Counted from the stretch's first letter, positions 50,654 through 58,872 are shown. The stretch is 64,000 nucleotides of DNA from Williamsia muralis NBRC 105860 (GCF_001598915.1 NZ_BDAP01000011.1:1-64000), one strand, 5' to 3'. Numbers and translations: made by a program. Notes: a model not told the origin generated them from the sequence alone.

Positions 50654-50770
50654 ATGGCTATCGCCGCCGGAAATAAAAAAATCCGGAACGGCTGGACCAA
50701 GTTTTTTGTGCTGACCCAGCTCGTCCGGAATGGATATCAGTTCATCCGTTGGTTCTCTGATCAGATGTAG
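50654..50770 (+). CDS. 38-aa cationic, aromatic-rich peptide
   Basis: ATG with an excellent ribosome binding site (gaggaaggaggta). The peptide begins MAIAAGNKKIRNGWTKFF, continues VLTQLVRNGYQFIRW and ends FSDQM: six basic and one acidic residue, two Trp, one Tyr and four Phe. No signal peptide. Size and composition resemble leaderless bacteriocins or small membrane toxins. The direct repeat ttctctgatcagat brackets its stop (50753 and 50774). Function is inferred from composition. Confidence 0.5.
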   Translation: MAIAAGNKKIRNGWTKFFVLTQLVRNGYQFIRWFSDQM

Positions 50771-51122
50771 TTCGATTCTCTGATCAGATCGTCGAGAGGA
50801 ACATCTAACCGTGTCCGTCGTCGTCATTGCCGTGGCGGCGGCGGACCCCTTCACTGTAACGAGATTTTTTTTCTTTTGCCAGATCCACAAAGCGCGTCGT
50901 TTTAACGAATCGTCCGTCGGTCGTTAGGCCTGGTAGATGACGTTTTGCTTGGTGTGACGACAGGTCACTTTGGTGACCATTCGTATCGGCTGCGATACCA
51001 GGCCATCGCTCGCGACTGAGGGTGTCGCCTCATTCCCAAATGGGTTCTGGCAGCGCCTGTTACGGATCATTTGGTGATCGGTTTGGTGCTGTGACACATG
51101 TCTGGTCAGTGAGGGCGTCCAC
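50771..51122. other. Gap with a foldable segment
   Basis: 352 bp without a gene. The segment 50927-51004 has an outer stem ggcctggta/taccaggcc, hairpin ggtcac-tttg-gtgacc (50963-50978, one spare base) and competing gtatcg/cgatac (50983-50998). A T run (50865-50875) precedes it. Confidence 0.4.
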
Positions 51123-51479
51123 TCAGTAGCGGTGATCGTGGTTGAGCTTTGAGGCGAGGAGTGCTGCGGCGGTGGTGAGTGCTGCGGTGGTCACGATGAT
51201 GAGGACGCCGACGGGGAGGGACACGGGGCTGCCGAAGAACGCGCCGACGAAGATGCTGAGGAGGAATGCTGTTGGGCCTGCGACGATGAGTGCGCCCAAG
51301 CCGGCTTTCTCGTCTCTGGTGGTGCGGTTGTAGATCGCGACGAAGAGGCCGATGGCTGCGATGGTGAGCGCGAGTCCGAATCCGGTCCATTGGAGGGCGT
51401 TGAGGACCCCGTCAGATAGGGGTGGACGCACTGGTTCGATCGTGTCGATGCTGCGAATGTCGTTGTGACTGGACGCCAT
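51123..51479 (-). CDS. Small membrane protein
   Basis: 118 residues with three hydrophobic helices (LQWTGFGLALTIAAIGLFVAIY, GALIVAGPTAFLLSIFVGAFFG, SLPVGVLIIVTTAALTTAAALLAS). Last gene of the operon behind class A copy 2. Unrecognised. Confidence 0.6.
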   Translation of the reverse strand: MASSHNDIRSIDTIEPVRPPLSDGVLNALQWTGFGLALTIAAIGLFVAIYNRTTRDEKAGLGALIVAGPTAFLLSIFVGAFFGSPVSLPVGVLIIVTTAALTTAAALLASKLNHDHRY

Positions 51480-51619
51480 CAGTCAGAACCTTTCACTGTT
51501 GTTGGTGCTGTTCGGTAGTCGAGGATCGGTGAGCAGAGCTATGCCGTGGCGTTGCTGGTTGCTGGGTGTCCCCTCCCGTTGGCCAGGGTGCCATATGTGT
51601 CTGACGGCGGGGAGTGCTG

Positions 51620-51934
51620 TCAGTAGAGCGTTGGTTCTGGTGAGTAGGCGGTGCCGGTGTCGCGGACGTGGATGGCTGCGTTGGTGAGCCACTCGCGGTC
51701 GATGTTGCCGTGTTCGTCTCTGCCTGCGCCGGCGAGGAGTAGGGGGTTGTCGTCGATGCTGATGGTGAGGAATGGTGCGCCGTTGGGTTGGTGGCCGGCG
51801 AGGTGGTCGAGCGCAGCGAGTGCCGCGTCGCCGGCGGCGTGGTGGGCGTCGGTGTAGGTGGTGTCGGCGTTGGCGATCAGGATGCCGTTGTGGGGGTCGG
51901 TGAGGGTGAATGCGGTGACGCTCCAGCAGATCAT
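51620..51934 (-). CDS. Small protein, unrecognised
   Basis: 104 residues starting MICWSVTAFTL after aaggaga. Beta-rich opening (AFTLTDPHNGILIANADTTYTDAHHAAGDAALAALDHLAG) and ISIDDNPLLLAG. Second gene behind class A copy 2; a strong hairpin lies between it and the first gene. Confidence 0.6.
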   Translation of the reverse strand: MICWSVTAFTLTDPHNGILIANADTTYTDAHHAAGDAALAALDHLAGHQPNGAPFLTISIDDNPLLLAGAGRDEHGNIDREWLTNAAIHVRDTGTAYSPEPTLY

Positions 51935-51978
51935 CAGTGAGGTCTCCTTGTCGGCGAGTGGTTGTGGTGGTGACAAGG

Positions 51979-52062
51979 ATGCCGCGCGGCCCCTCGGGCC
52001 GCGCGGCATGTGTGGGTCCCCAGACCCGGTTGTGCAGAGTGGTCCGGGTCTGGGGATAAGCC
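51979..52062. terminator. Two strong hairpins
   Basis: atgccgcgcggccc-ctc-gggccgcgcggcat (about 51979-52010) followed by ccccagaccc / gggtctgggg (about 52018-52057). They separate the genes at 51620 and 52067 and would reduce read-through. Confidence 0.55.
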
Positions 52063-52066
52063 TGGG

Positions 52067-52735
52067 TTAGTGCTGGTCGGCGGGTGGGACGGGGCCGCTG
52101 GCGAGCCATCCGGTGCCGGTGATTTTGTAGCGGTGGGCGGCGCGTGGTCGCCAGCTTTCGGCGGCGGAGTTGTCGGCGAATTGGTCGCCGTCGTCGAACG
52201 TGGCGATGGCGAGTTTGTGGGCCTTTTTCATGGTGGCGACCATGGTGTCGATGGCGGTGGTGTCCATCAGGGCCAGGGTGAGCGGCGACATGGTGAGCCG
52301 GACGTAGGGGAGCACTTTCTGGGTCGCGGGGTGGGTGAACTGTTCACGGGCAGCGGCACCGAGGGGGCCTCGGGTCCAGCGCAGGGTGGTCTGCATTTCG
52401 GGGTATCCGCCGGGCAGGATGCCGGGGAGCATGGTGGTTTTGGCCATGCCCATGCGGGCCTGGCGGGCGGTGGCGAACAGTCCCAGGACGTGCTGGACCT
52501 GTTCGCAGCTCAGGAATTGCATGGTGACGCCGGGGAATTGGACTTGGACCATGGCGACGCCGGTCCCGGCCGCGATGACGTCGACGCGGGCGCGTTGTTC
52601 TCCGCAGACGGTGACCGCGACGTTGGTGACTACACCGTTGGTGCGGAGCGGTAGCGGGGTCTTGATGTGTTCGGGGCGGCTGCTGGCGATGCGGCGTGCT
52701 TCTTGGGCCTGTGCTCGTGCTTTCCCTGCGACCAT
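52067..52735 (-). CDS. First gene behind class A repeat 2, unrecognised
   Basis: 222 residues from the ATG at 52735 after gagggaga. Helical start (KARAQAQEARRIASSRPEHI), then a mixed domain (VVTNVAVTVCGEQRARVDVIAAGTGVAMVQVQFPG, VLPYVRLTMSPLTLALMDTT). Soluble, no motif. Position directly behind the structured leader suggests early expression after transfer. Confidence 0.65.
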   Translation of the reverse strand: MVAGKARAQAQEARRIASSRPEHIKTPLPLRTNGVVTNVAVTVCGEQRARVDVIAAGTGVAMVQVQFPGVTMQFLSCEQVQHVLGLFATARQARMGMAKTTMLPGILPGGYPEMQTTLRWTRGPLGAAAREQFTHPATQKVLPYVRLTMSPLTLALMDTTAIDTMVATMKKAHKLAIATFDDGDQFADNSAAESWRPRAAHRYKITGTGWLASGPVPPADQH

Positions 52736-52763
52736 GGCGACGTCTCCCTCGAAATCGGTGGCA

Positions 52764-53072
52764 GACCTGGTGTCCGCCAACTTTTTTGCCCTTCTGGCAA
52801 TGGAGAGGTGGACCGGCAGAGGACAGAACGGAGTGGCAGGTGATCGGACAGTTTTTCAGCGAGCGCAGCGAGTGCGGGTTGAAAAAGTGTTCGACCCCGC
52901 AGGGGCGATAGTCACCTGTTCGAAGTGGCGGACGAACCGGTCACACTCGGAAGGCCAGAAGGACAAAACGTGACCGTGCCGAAGGCCGGTCACGTCACGC
53001 GGATCTCGGCCGCAGGCCAATCATTGCGCGCCGCCAGGCGCTCCGTTGAGGTGACCGCGCAGCGGGCATGGT
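52764..53072 (-). repeat. Structured leader repeat, class A copy 2
   Basis: Same layout as copy 1 with changed but still complementary arms: caggtga (52837-52843)/tcacctg (52912-52918) replaces acacaag/cttgtgt. tttttca/tgaaaaa replaces ttttcac/gtgaaaa, and gtgaccg/cggtcac replaces cccggcc/ggccggg. The crossing pair gtccgcc (52772-52778)/ggcggac (52927-52933) is intact. The right end runs into the 3' end of the next gene. Confidence 0.78.
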
Positions 53073-53315
53073 GGTGCTTGCGTCCAGGAACGCGGTGGCG
53101 ACGGGTACGAAGTCGCCGGGCTCGACGTCGAAGCCTTCCCCGTGCGTGACGCAGTGGTGCAGCACGGCGAGGCGGGCCAGGGCGGTGCCCAGGTCGGGGT
53201 GAGTTTCGGTCCACGCGTTCGCGACGTAGTCGGTCCACCACAGAACGAACGTGTCTCCGTCTGGGGAAACGGTGGCGTGCAGGTCGGGGAGGGTGAGGGT
53301 GGCAACGGCGTTCAT
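52995..53315 (-). CDS. Small protein whose 3' end reads into class A repeat 2
   Basis: 106 residues starting MNAVATLTLPDLHATVSPDGDTFVLWW; an acidic, beta-rich domain of about 80 residues, then a basic tail (SPQRSAWRRAMIGLRPRSA) encoded by the right end of the structured repeat. The tail may be acquired sequence rather than native. Function unknown. Confidence 0.55.
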   Translation of the reverse strand: MNAVATLTLPDLHATVSPDGDTFVLWWTDYVANAWTETHPDLGTALARLAVLHHCVTHGEGFDVEPGDFVPVATAFLDASTTMPAARSPQRSAWRRAMIGLRPRSA

Positions 53316-53367
53316 GGGGGTTCTCCTGGATCGGGGGCTGTGGCTCAGCACATTTCGGGACGGTGGG

Positions 53368-53718
53368 TTAGGTGACGGTGCGGCAGTGGCGGCATTCCCA
53401 TTGCCCGCTGATGCGGCTGCAGGTGCGTCGCTGCTCGCAGAGCCAGCACCGCTGGTTGGCTCGGGTGATGGTGTCGCCGGTCTGATCGGCGGCCGCTGCG
53501 GCGGCGGCCACGGTGAGCTGGGCGCGGTGGGCGGCGCGGACCTGTTGGTCGCGGTCGTGCTGCTCGGCCTCGGTCAGCGGCGGCCGGGTGCCGGCACGCA
53601 GGTAACCGGTGAACGCCCGCGTGCAGTCCGAACAGACGTCGCCTTGCTCGGCGATCGGGTTGGCGCACCCGGGGAGCACGCACCGGGCGAACAACTCCAG
53701 TTCGGTGACGCTGTTCAT
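53368..53718 (-). CDS. Small double zinc-finger-like protein
   Basis: 116 residues from the ATG at 53718. Two Cys clusters: CVLPGCANPIAEQGDVCSDC near the start and CWLCEQRRTCSRISGQWECRHC at the end, separated by an Ala-rich helix. Probably binds zinc. Second gene behind class A copy 3. Confidence 0.62.
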   Translation of the reverse strand: MNSVTELELFARCVLPGCANPIAEQGDVCSDCTRAFTGYLRAGTRPPLTEAEQHDRDQQVRAAHRAQLTVAAAAAAADQTGDTITRANQRCWLCEQRRTCSRISGQWECRHCRTVT

Positions 53719-53788
53719 GTCGGGTGCCTTTCGGTGATGATGAGCGGCAGGCGGGCCACCGGGTCGGGGGGTGGCCCGCCCACCCACA

Positions 53789-54226
53789 TCAGTGATCGGT
53801 GTGTCCTTCGCCGTCTGCGGTGTCGCGGCGTAGGTGCGCGGCCAGGAACGTGTCGGCGGCGGTCGGGCTTCCGGCCGCCCGCAACGCGGCGACGGTCGCT
53901 TCGGCTTCGAGGCAGGTGAGGGCACCGGCGATGTCGTCGGCCACGTCGAGGCCGCCGAAGATGTCGGCCCACACAGTCAGCGCGTCGGGTGCCTCGGCCG
54001 GGGTTCCGACGTCGACGGCGCTCTGCCAAAACTCCAGCGCCTCAGCGTTTTGGTCGCTGTAGGGCGGCAGCCCGGTTCCGGCCCACGCGGGCTGTATCTC
54101 ATGGTTGATGGAGGACAGTTGGTCCCCGCGCCACGCTTCGGCGGATCCGAGCACGGCCAGGACCGATGCGACGGCGAGCTGGGCGCGGCGCGGGTTGATG
54201 CGATTGGCGATCTCGGCAATGTCCAT
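53789..54226 (-). CDS. First gene behind class A repeat 3, unrecognised
   Basis: 145 residues from the ATG at 54226 after gagggagac. Helical (MDIAEIANRINPRRAQLAVASVLAVLG, VADDIAGALTCLEAEATVAALRAAG), soluble. The frame extends upstream into the repeat but the ribosome binding site fixes this start. No family recognised. Confidence 0.62.
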   Translation of the reverse strand: MDIAEIANRINPRRAQLAVASVLAVLGSAEAWRGDQLSSINHEIQPAWAGTGLPPYSDQNAEALEFWQSAVDVGTPAEAPDALTVWADIFGGLDVADDIAGALTCLEAEATVAALRAAGSPTAADTFLAAHLRRDTADGEGHTDH

Positions 54227-54258
54227 GACTGGCGTCTCCCTCGGGTCGGTGCGGCAGA

Positions 54259-54540
54259 CCTGGTGTCCACCCACTGTTTTGCCCTTCTGGCAAGGGAGAG
54301 GTGGACCGGCTCAGGAGGACAGAACACAAGACCGTGGGCGGAAAGTTTTCACGCGGAGCGCAGCGGAGTGCGGGTGTGAAAAGTTTTCGAGCCCGCAGGG
54401 CCGCAGCCGCGGTCTTGTGTGGCGGACGACGCCGGTCACACTCGAACGGCCAGAAGGGACAAAACGATGAAACCGGCCGCCAGGCCGGTTACAGTGCGCC
54501 GCAGGCGCTTCCGATCAGGTGACCGCGCAGCGGACATTCC
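54259..54540 (-). repeat. Structured leader repeat, class A copy 3
   Basis: The longest intact arm pair: acacaagaccg (54324-54334)/cggtcttgtgt (54410-54420), 11 bp. P5 equivalent aaccggcc-gcca-ggccggtt (54471-54490), compensatory relative to copies 1 and 2. gcgcc-gca-ggcgc at 54496-54508. The crossing pair is 6 of 7 here (gtccacc 54265-54271 with ggcggac 54421-54427). Confidence 0.78.
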
Positions 54541-54729
54541 CGGGCACCGGGTCGGCACGGAACCGCGAGAAGGCCGGCGGACTTCCGTCTGAAAGGGCTC
54601 CCCGCCTCAGAGCGGAGCATGCGGGGAACGGCCGGCCATCGTGTCAACTACGAACGCACCCGGCCCTGCGGAACCCGTGCTGCATAATCCGTCCTGGGCA
54701 GCCATCAGCACTGCCATCAGGGGGATCAC

Positions 54730-55332
54730 ATGAAATTTGTCGGCATGGTCGCGCTCGCCACTGCGGCATGCATGCTCGTCGCCTGCACGACCCAGCCACC
54801 GCCGGACACCTCGGAGAGTGGCTACATCGGGGTCGAGATCGGTTCCGGTGAGACGGCCACAACGCCCGACCCCGGTGCGACGGTTCAACGCGCCACCATC
54901 GAAACCACCGTGGACGGCCAACCGATCACCATCATCGAGTTCACCAAGATCTGCACCCGCAGCGGTGACGGTGATGCCGTGACTGTGTCCGCCGAAACTC
55001 ACGGCTACGGGTACGACGACAACAGAAACAACAACTACAACACCGGAGTCGGCCTCGGAAGCTTTGACATCGAACTCGTCGGACTTCGTAACGCCGCCCC
55101 CACCGTCAAGCGGGTCAACATCAGCCAGCCCACCGGCCCAGACGCTGGTATCTGGGTGTACGTCGCCAACAACGTTGAAGGCGAGGGCAACACCGGATCG
55201 GCCACCGCAACAATCGAATCCCCAGACACCTACACCGTCACCGGAAGCGCACCCGACCCCCTCGCCCCGACGCGCACGAAGACGTTCACCGCCAGAGCAA
55301 CATGCCAACAACCGGCATTCCCGGCACCGTGA
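54730..55332 (+). CDS. LpqH-family lipoprotein
   Basis: 200 residues with lipobox LVACTT. The mature domain has the order of mycobacterial LpqH (19-kDa antigen) proteins: DGQPITIIEFTKICTRSGD near the start, VGLGSFDIELVGLRN, then NTGSATATIESPDTYTVTGSAPDP and a final FTARATC Cys that pairs with the earlier one. A plasmid-borne copy on the plus strand among minus-strand genes. It is followed, TGATG-overlapped, by a shorter relative. Confidence 0.8.
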   Translation: MKFVGMVALATAACMLVACTTQPPPDTSESGYIGVEIGSGETATTPDPGATVQRATIETTVDGQPITIIEFTKICTRSGDGDAVTVSAETHGYGYDDNRNNNYNTGVGLGSFDIELVGLRNAAPTVKRVNISQPTGPDAGIWVYVANNVEGEGNTGSATATIESPDTYTVTGSAPDPLAPTRTKTFTARATCQQPAFPAP

Positions 55333-55805
55333 TGAACACTCCGAGCACCAGAATCAACATCCCCAGAGCCGTCCTCGGCCTCGTCTGCGTACTGATGTGG
55401 ACGCTTACCGCCTGCACCACCAGCGACGGTGACGTTGGATCATCGAGCGCCACCGAATTGCGTTCAAGCAACACGTCCACCACCACTGCCGGCCCGCCCG
55501 TCCTGATCGACACGGCAGCGCCCGACGACCTCGTCCCGCAACTTCCGATCGTCCTCACCGTCGACGGCCAAACCTTCACCATCACCGAACGCGACGGCGG
55601 ACACGACTACAACTGGGACAACGGACCCAACCCCGACTACGGATTCTCAGAGAGCGCGCCTCAAACGGCACAGATCTCAGCAGACGACGCAACGAAGGTT
55701 CGACCCCCACCATCCCCGCCGACCGGCACACTCGGCCACTACCGCAACAGCATCCGCGACTTCCTCGGCATGATTAACCCCAACACCGGATACATCGAGG
55801 AGTAG
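55332..55805 (+). CDS. Truncated LpqH-like lipoprotein
   Basis: 157 residues, lipobox LTACTT, starting at an ATG overlapping the previous stop. VLTVDGQTFTITERDG matches the first strands of the upstream LpqH-like protein, but the second half of the domain and its closing Cys are missing and the C-terminus (HYRNSIRDFLGMINPNTGYIEE) is unrelated. Likely a decayed or recombined paralogue. Confidence 0.6.
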   Translation: MNTPSTRINIPRAVLGLVCVLMWTLTACTTSDGDVGSSSATELRSSNTSTTTAGPPVLIDTAAPDDLVPQLPIVLTVDGQTFTITERDGGHDYNWDNGPNPDYGFSESAPQTAQISADDATKVRPPPSPPTGTLGHYRNSIRDFLGMINPNTGYIEE

Positions 55806-55887
55806 CGCAGCAAACGAGTCTGCAGATCAGCGACACCGGGGTTCAGTGGTCCGTACTGGACTCCGTCGATGGTGGTGCAGACGTCAT
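55739..55887 (-). pseudogene. Frameshifted small gene behind class B repeat 2
   Basis: An ATG after gaaagg (55887) starts a 14-codon frame. One base out of register the sequence reads like a normal small protein (CTTIDGVQYGPLNPGVADLQTRLL). A single-base indel probably broke it. It overlaps the 3' end of the convergent lipoprotein gene. Confidence 0.3.
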
Positions 55888-55924
55888 GATGTGGCCTTTC
55901 GGTGGGTGGCGCTGACGCCTCGCG

Positions 55925-56180
55925 GTCGGGCTGGCCGGGGTGGGCTGTCAACCCCGAAGAGTCCCGGCGGCCGGAAGCCTCTTTCACGCGAGCGCAGCGA
56001 GTGGGGGTGTGAAAGTGGTTGGAGCGCACGGGCGCAGCGCAGCGGAGAACGGGCGACACCGCCGGGGCGTGGGTTGACAGGTCGGGGTCCCCGGCCAGCC
56101 ACCATGAGAAGGCGCGCGCCCCCTGTGGTGACCACCACGGCGAAGCTCGGACCGCCAGGTCCGAGAACGCGGACTGAGGG
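55925..56180 (-). repeat. Structured leader repeat, class B copy 2
   Basis: Stem ctgtcaaccc/gggttgacag (about 55945-55954 and 56070-56079) encloses the core hairpin ctttcac/gtgaaag around gagcgcagcgagtg. Then ctcggacc-gcca-ggtccgag (about 56146-56165), where copy 1 has a gggcc/ggccc stem. These are compensatory differences from the copy at 47590. Confidence 0.7.
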
Positions 56181-56187
56181 GGAGAGA

Positions 56188-56280
56188 AGCCTGGCCAACG
56201 CGACACAGGTCTGGGGAGAAACGTGTCGGGACCGGGGGGAGTGGTCCCAGGACCGGGGGGATGGTCCGGTTGGCCAGGCT
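56188..56280. other. Branched palindromic structure
   Basis: Outer 12-bp stem agcctggccaac/gttggccaggct (56188-56199 and 56269-56280) enclosing two tandem hairpins with identical ggacc/ggtcc stems and G-rich loops (56229-56247 and 56250-56267). It adjoins class B copy 2. Confidence 0.65.
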
Positions 56281-56343
56281 CTCGGTGAGCACGCTAGCAG
56301 GACGAACTGACATTGCCCATCTGAGCGGCCACGTCGGGGCGAA

Positions 56344-56371
56344 GCGGGACAGGTCGTCTCACCTGTCCCGC
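56344..56371 (-). terminator. Hairpin terminator after higA
   Basis: Stem gcgggacaggt/acctgtcccgc (11 bp), loop cgtctc, about 50 bp past the HigA stop on the minus strand. Confidence 0.55.
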
Positions 56372-56423
56372 ATCGTTATTGCGTTGAGTTGGATGTCCGT
56401 CAGGACGTTGTAGCGGATCGGGG

Positions 56424-56717
56424 TTAGGCGTCTTCGAGGACTTTGACGGTGGACAGGTCGGTGGTTTCTTTGGCGACTTCGAGGTCGTAATGGGTTTGCA
56501 TGTTGAGCCAGAAGGTGTCGCTGATGCCGAACATTTTGCCCAGGCGCAGCGAGGTGTCGGGGGTGATGGCCCGCTTGCCGTGGATGATTTCGTTGATACG
56601 CCGGGGCGGGACGTTCATCAGATCGGCCAGTCGGCGCTGCGAGAGGCCCATGGGCTGCATGTAGTCCTCGAACAGGACGATGCCGGGATGGATCGGGGGG
56701 TGGGCTGTGGTGGTCAT
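56424..56717 (-). CDS. higA: HigA-family antitoxin
   Basis: 97 residues: HPGIVLFEDYMQPMGLSQRRLADLMNVPPRRINEIIHGKRAITPDTSLRLGKMFG is the classic HigA HTH. It binds HigB and represses the operon. It is encoded downstream of the toxin gene, the usual higBA order. Confidence 0.92.
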   Translation of the reverse strand: MTTTAHPPIHPGIVLFEDYMQPMGLSQRRLADLMNVPPRRINEIIHGKRAITPDTSLRLGKMFGISDTFWLNMQTHYDLEVAKETTDLSTVKVLEDA

Positions 56718-56772
56718 GATGGGCGTTACCTCTGATTGGTAGTCGTTCTTGGTGTGTTGGTGTGGTTTTGGG

Positions 56773-57054
56773 TTAGTGGTAGTCGACTATTTCAACGTCG
56801 GCGGGTCCGTGTGCAGTCCAGGTAAAACAGATTCGCCACTGCTGGTTGATGCGAATGCTGTGCTGCCCGGCCCGGTCGCCTTTGAGCGCTTCGAGTCGGT
56901 TCCCCGGCGGGATCCGCAAATCTGACACCCGGTCGGCGGCGTGCAGGGCCAGGAGTTTGCGGTAGGCGCGCTGTTGCAGGTCCGGGTCGAACTTCTTGAC
57001 CACTTCCCGCCGCCACACCTTCTCGGTTCGAGAGTCGTGGAAGGACTGGATCAC
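56773..57054 (-). CDS. higB: HigB/RelE-family toxin
   Basis: 93 residues from a GTG at 57054. IQSFHDSRTEKVWRREVVKKF, LRIPPGNRLEALKGDRAGQHSIRINQQWRICFTW and VEIVDYH are characteristic of HigB mRNA interferases. It stabilises the plasmid by post-segregational killing. Confidence 0.92.
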   Translation of the reverse strand: MIQSFHDSRTEKVWRREVVKKFDPDLQQRAYRKLLALHAADRVSDLRIPPGNRLEALKGDRAGQHSIRINQQWRICFTWTAHGPADVEIVDYH

Positions 57055-57062
57055 CCCTCCAG

Positions 57063-57081
57063 TGTAACGCGTACCGTTACA
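57063..57081 (-). promoter_or_regulatory. Likely HigA operator
   Basis: Perfect inverted repeat tgtaacg-cgtac-cgttaca 8 bp upstream of the higB start. Position and symmetry fit autorepression by HigA. Confidence 0.6.
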
Positions 57082-57182
57082 GGGGTCAAGTGATGGATGG
57101 TCTCGGGTCGGGCGCTGGTCGACCGTCCCAACGCAGGCGGGGGCGGGGCAGGTGGTGCCCACCCGCCCCGCCCCAAACCTGT

Positions 57183-58811
57183 CTAGCTGATGTTGATGTC
57201 GTCGGCGTTCATGTCGCCGGTGACCACTTTTTCGATGTCGGACAGGGCGTATCCGAACGCTTCGGTGAGGAATGTCAGGTAGCGGGTGCGTCCTTCGCCG
57301 ATGCTGCGCAGGTATTCGTGGCCACCGCGCCAGGCGTCCTTGGGCAGGTTCGCCTCGTGCGCGGCGCACGTGATCGCCAAGGCGATCAGCTGCGCGCGTT
57401 CGCCGGTGGCTCCGTCGAGCGCTTCGATGGGGCCGCCGCCGAGCAGGTCGGCTGCGATCTCCTTGGCGTTGGCGTCCTGGCGTGCGGCGTTGTACAGATC
57501 GGCGTTGTGCCACATCGTGGTTGCCAGAAACGCCGCGACCACAGCGGCCTTACCCTTGGGCAGGGTTTTACGGCCGAAGGCCTCGGTCAGCTTGTCCCGG
57601 CGCACCGTCTGCGCCGCCACACCCAACTTGTTGAGCGTCTTGACCTTGCGTCGTTCGCGGGTCTCGGCGTCTTTGTGGGCCTGCTCGGCCTCGGTCAGCG
57701 GCCGATCTTTCGGGGTGCTCTTTTTGCTTGACCGGTTCTGCTGGTCCCACTCCCACGCGGTCAGTAATCCGGCCTCTTCGTAGCAGCGGTGAAACCACAC
57801 CACCTCAGCCGTGCAGCTCTCGGTCCGGGTCACTGTGCGCGGATCGTGGTAGCCCTCTTCGGGCTTGAGGTCGGCGTCTTCTTCACCGTCGAGGTCCCAG
57901 TCGATGTCGTCGCGGTCGAGTGCGACTCCTTCGGCGCTGGTGTACTCGGTCCGCCACCGCGCCGACAGGAGCGCGAGCAGGTGATCGGGGTCAAGATCGG
58001 CCACGGCGGCTTTGCTGCCTTCGGCGTCGACGAGCTGATCGAGGCGGCGGTAGCCGCTGACAACGTCGCTCCGGTCGGTGGTGGCGATAAAGCCCTGGGC
58101 GGTCAGTTCATCGCGAGCGGCCCTGATCGCGGCGCGTGCCGGTGCGGTCTCCTTGAGCTCGGCGGCTTTGTGGTCGAACCGGCCCTCGGCAGCGGCGGCG
58201 ACCAGCTCGGCCACGGCCTCGGGATCGTCGTCGTACTCGGCCAAGATCATGCCCTGGTCCAGGGTGAGGTTCGCGGCATCGACCGCGCTGCGGGCGGTCT
58301 GGGAGGCTGCGGTGGCCAGCGCTGCATCGACGGTTCTTTTGTTGGTGTGCAGCGATTTGGCGATCTTGGTGGCCGACAAGCCGGTCAAGGACAGTTGCTC
58401 GACCGCTGCAGCCTTCTCCGATGCTTTGAGGTCGGCGCGGGCTTCGTTGGCGATGACCTGGTCGATGATGCGGCGGCGGGTCCGCTCGGTGTCGTCGCTC
58501 TCGGCCTGATCGGCCGCGACCACATAGACCGGGATCGATGTCAGACCGGCCTCACGGGCGGCGAGCATCCGGCGTTGGCCGTCTCGGACCTTCACGGTGC
58601 CATCGGCGTCACGGACGGCGTACAGCGGCAACCGGACACCGGTAGCGATCGAGGCGATGAAGTCTTTGCCCAGCACCGGATCGGTGCGCACGTTGTCATC
58701 CAGGACCAGCTCGGCCGGGTCGATATGCAGCAGCTCCCCGGTAGCGGCGGTGATGGTCTCGACAGCAGTGGTCTCGGCGTCGGGGGTGATGGTGGCGGTG
58801 TTGTTTCCCAT
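57183..58811 (-). CDS. ParB/Spo0J-type nuclease-domain protein (large)
   Basis: 542 residues. N-terminal ParB/sulfiredoxin-like domain (LVLDDNVRTDPVLGKDFIASI, AVRDADGTVKVRDGQRRMLAAREAG with GQRR), an HTH (LTGLSATKIAKSLHTNKRTVDAAL) and a long C-terminal region of about 300 residues. No parA gene is adjacent, and the size exceeds classical ParB, so it more closely resembles the ParB-like proteins of plasmid leading regions than a partition protein. Third gene of the operon behind class A copy 4. Confidence 0.8.
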   Translation of the reverse strand: MGNNTATITPDAETTAVETITAATGELLHIDPAELVLDDNVRTDPVLGKDFIASIATGVRLPLYAVRDADGTVKVRDGQRRMLAAREAGLTSIPVYVVAADQAESDDTERTRRRIIDQVIANEARADLKASEKAAAVEQLSLTGLSATKIAKSLHTNKRTVDAALATAASQTARSAVDAANLTLDQGMILAEYDDDPEAVAELVAAAAEGRFDHKAAELKETAPARAAIRAARDELTAQGFIATTDRSDVVSGYRRLDQLVDAEGSKAAVADLDPDHLLALLSARWRTEYTSAEGVALDRDDIDWDLDGEEDADLKPEEGYHDPRTVTRTESCTAEVVWFHRCYEEAGLLTAWEWDQQNRSSKKSTPKDRPLTEAEQAHKDAETRERRKVKTLNKLGVAAQTVRRDKLTEAFGRKTLPKGKAAVVAAFLATTMWHNADLYNAARQDANAKEIAADLLGGGPIEALDGATGERAQLIALAITCAAHEANLPKDAWRGGHEYLRSIGEGRTRYLTFLTEAFGYALSDIEKVVTGDMNADDINIS

Positions 58812-58837
58812 GGTGTTTTCTCCTATTGTGTGAGAGA

Positions 58838-58872
58838 AGCAACCGGGCCGAGTAACAGTCGGCCCGGCTGCT
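58838..58872. terminator. Strong hairpin upstream of the ParB-like gene
   Basis: 14-position stem agcaaccgggccga / tcggcccggctgct (one mismatch), then ttttcttta on the plus strand. It lies between two minus-strand genes and could attenuate expression of the ParB-like gene. Confidence 0.6.

Noticed and set aside
57183-58811. Calling the ParB-like gene a classical partition gene
   Set aside because: No adjacent parA or parS-like repeats, and the protein is much longer than ParB.
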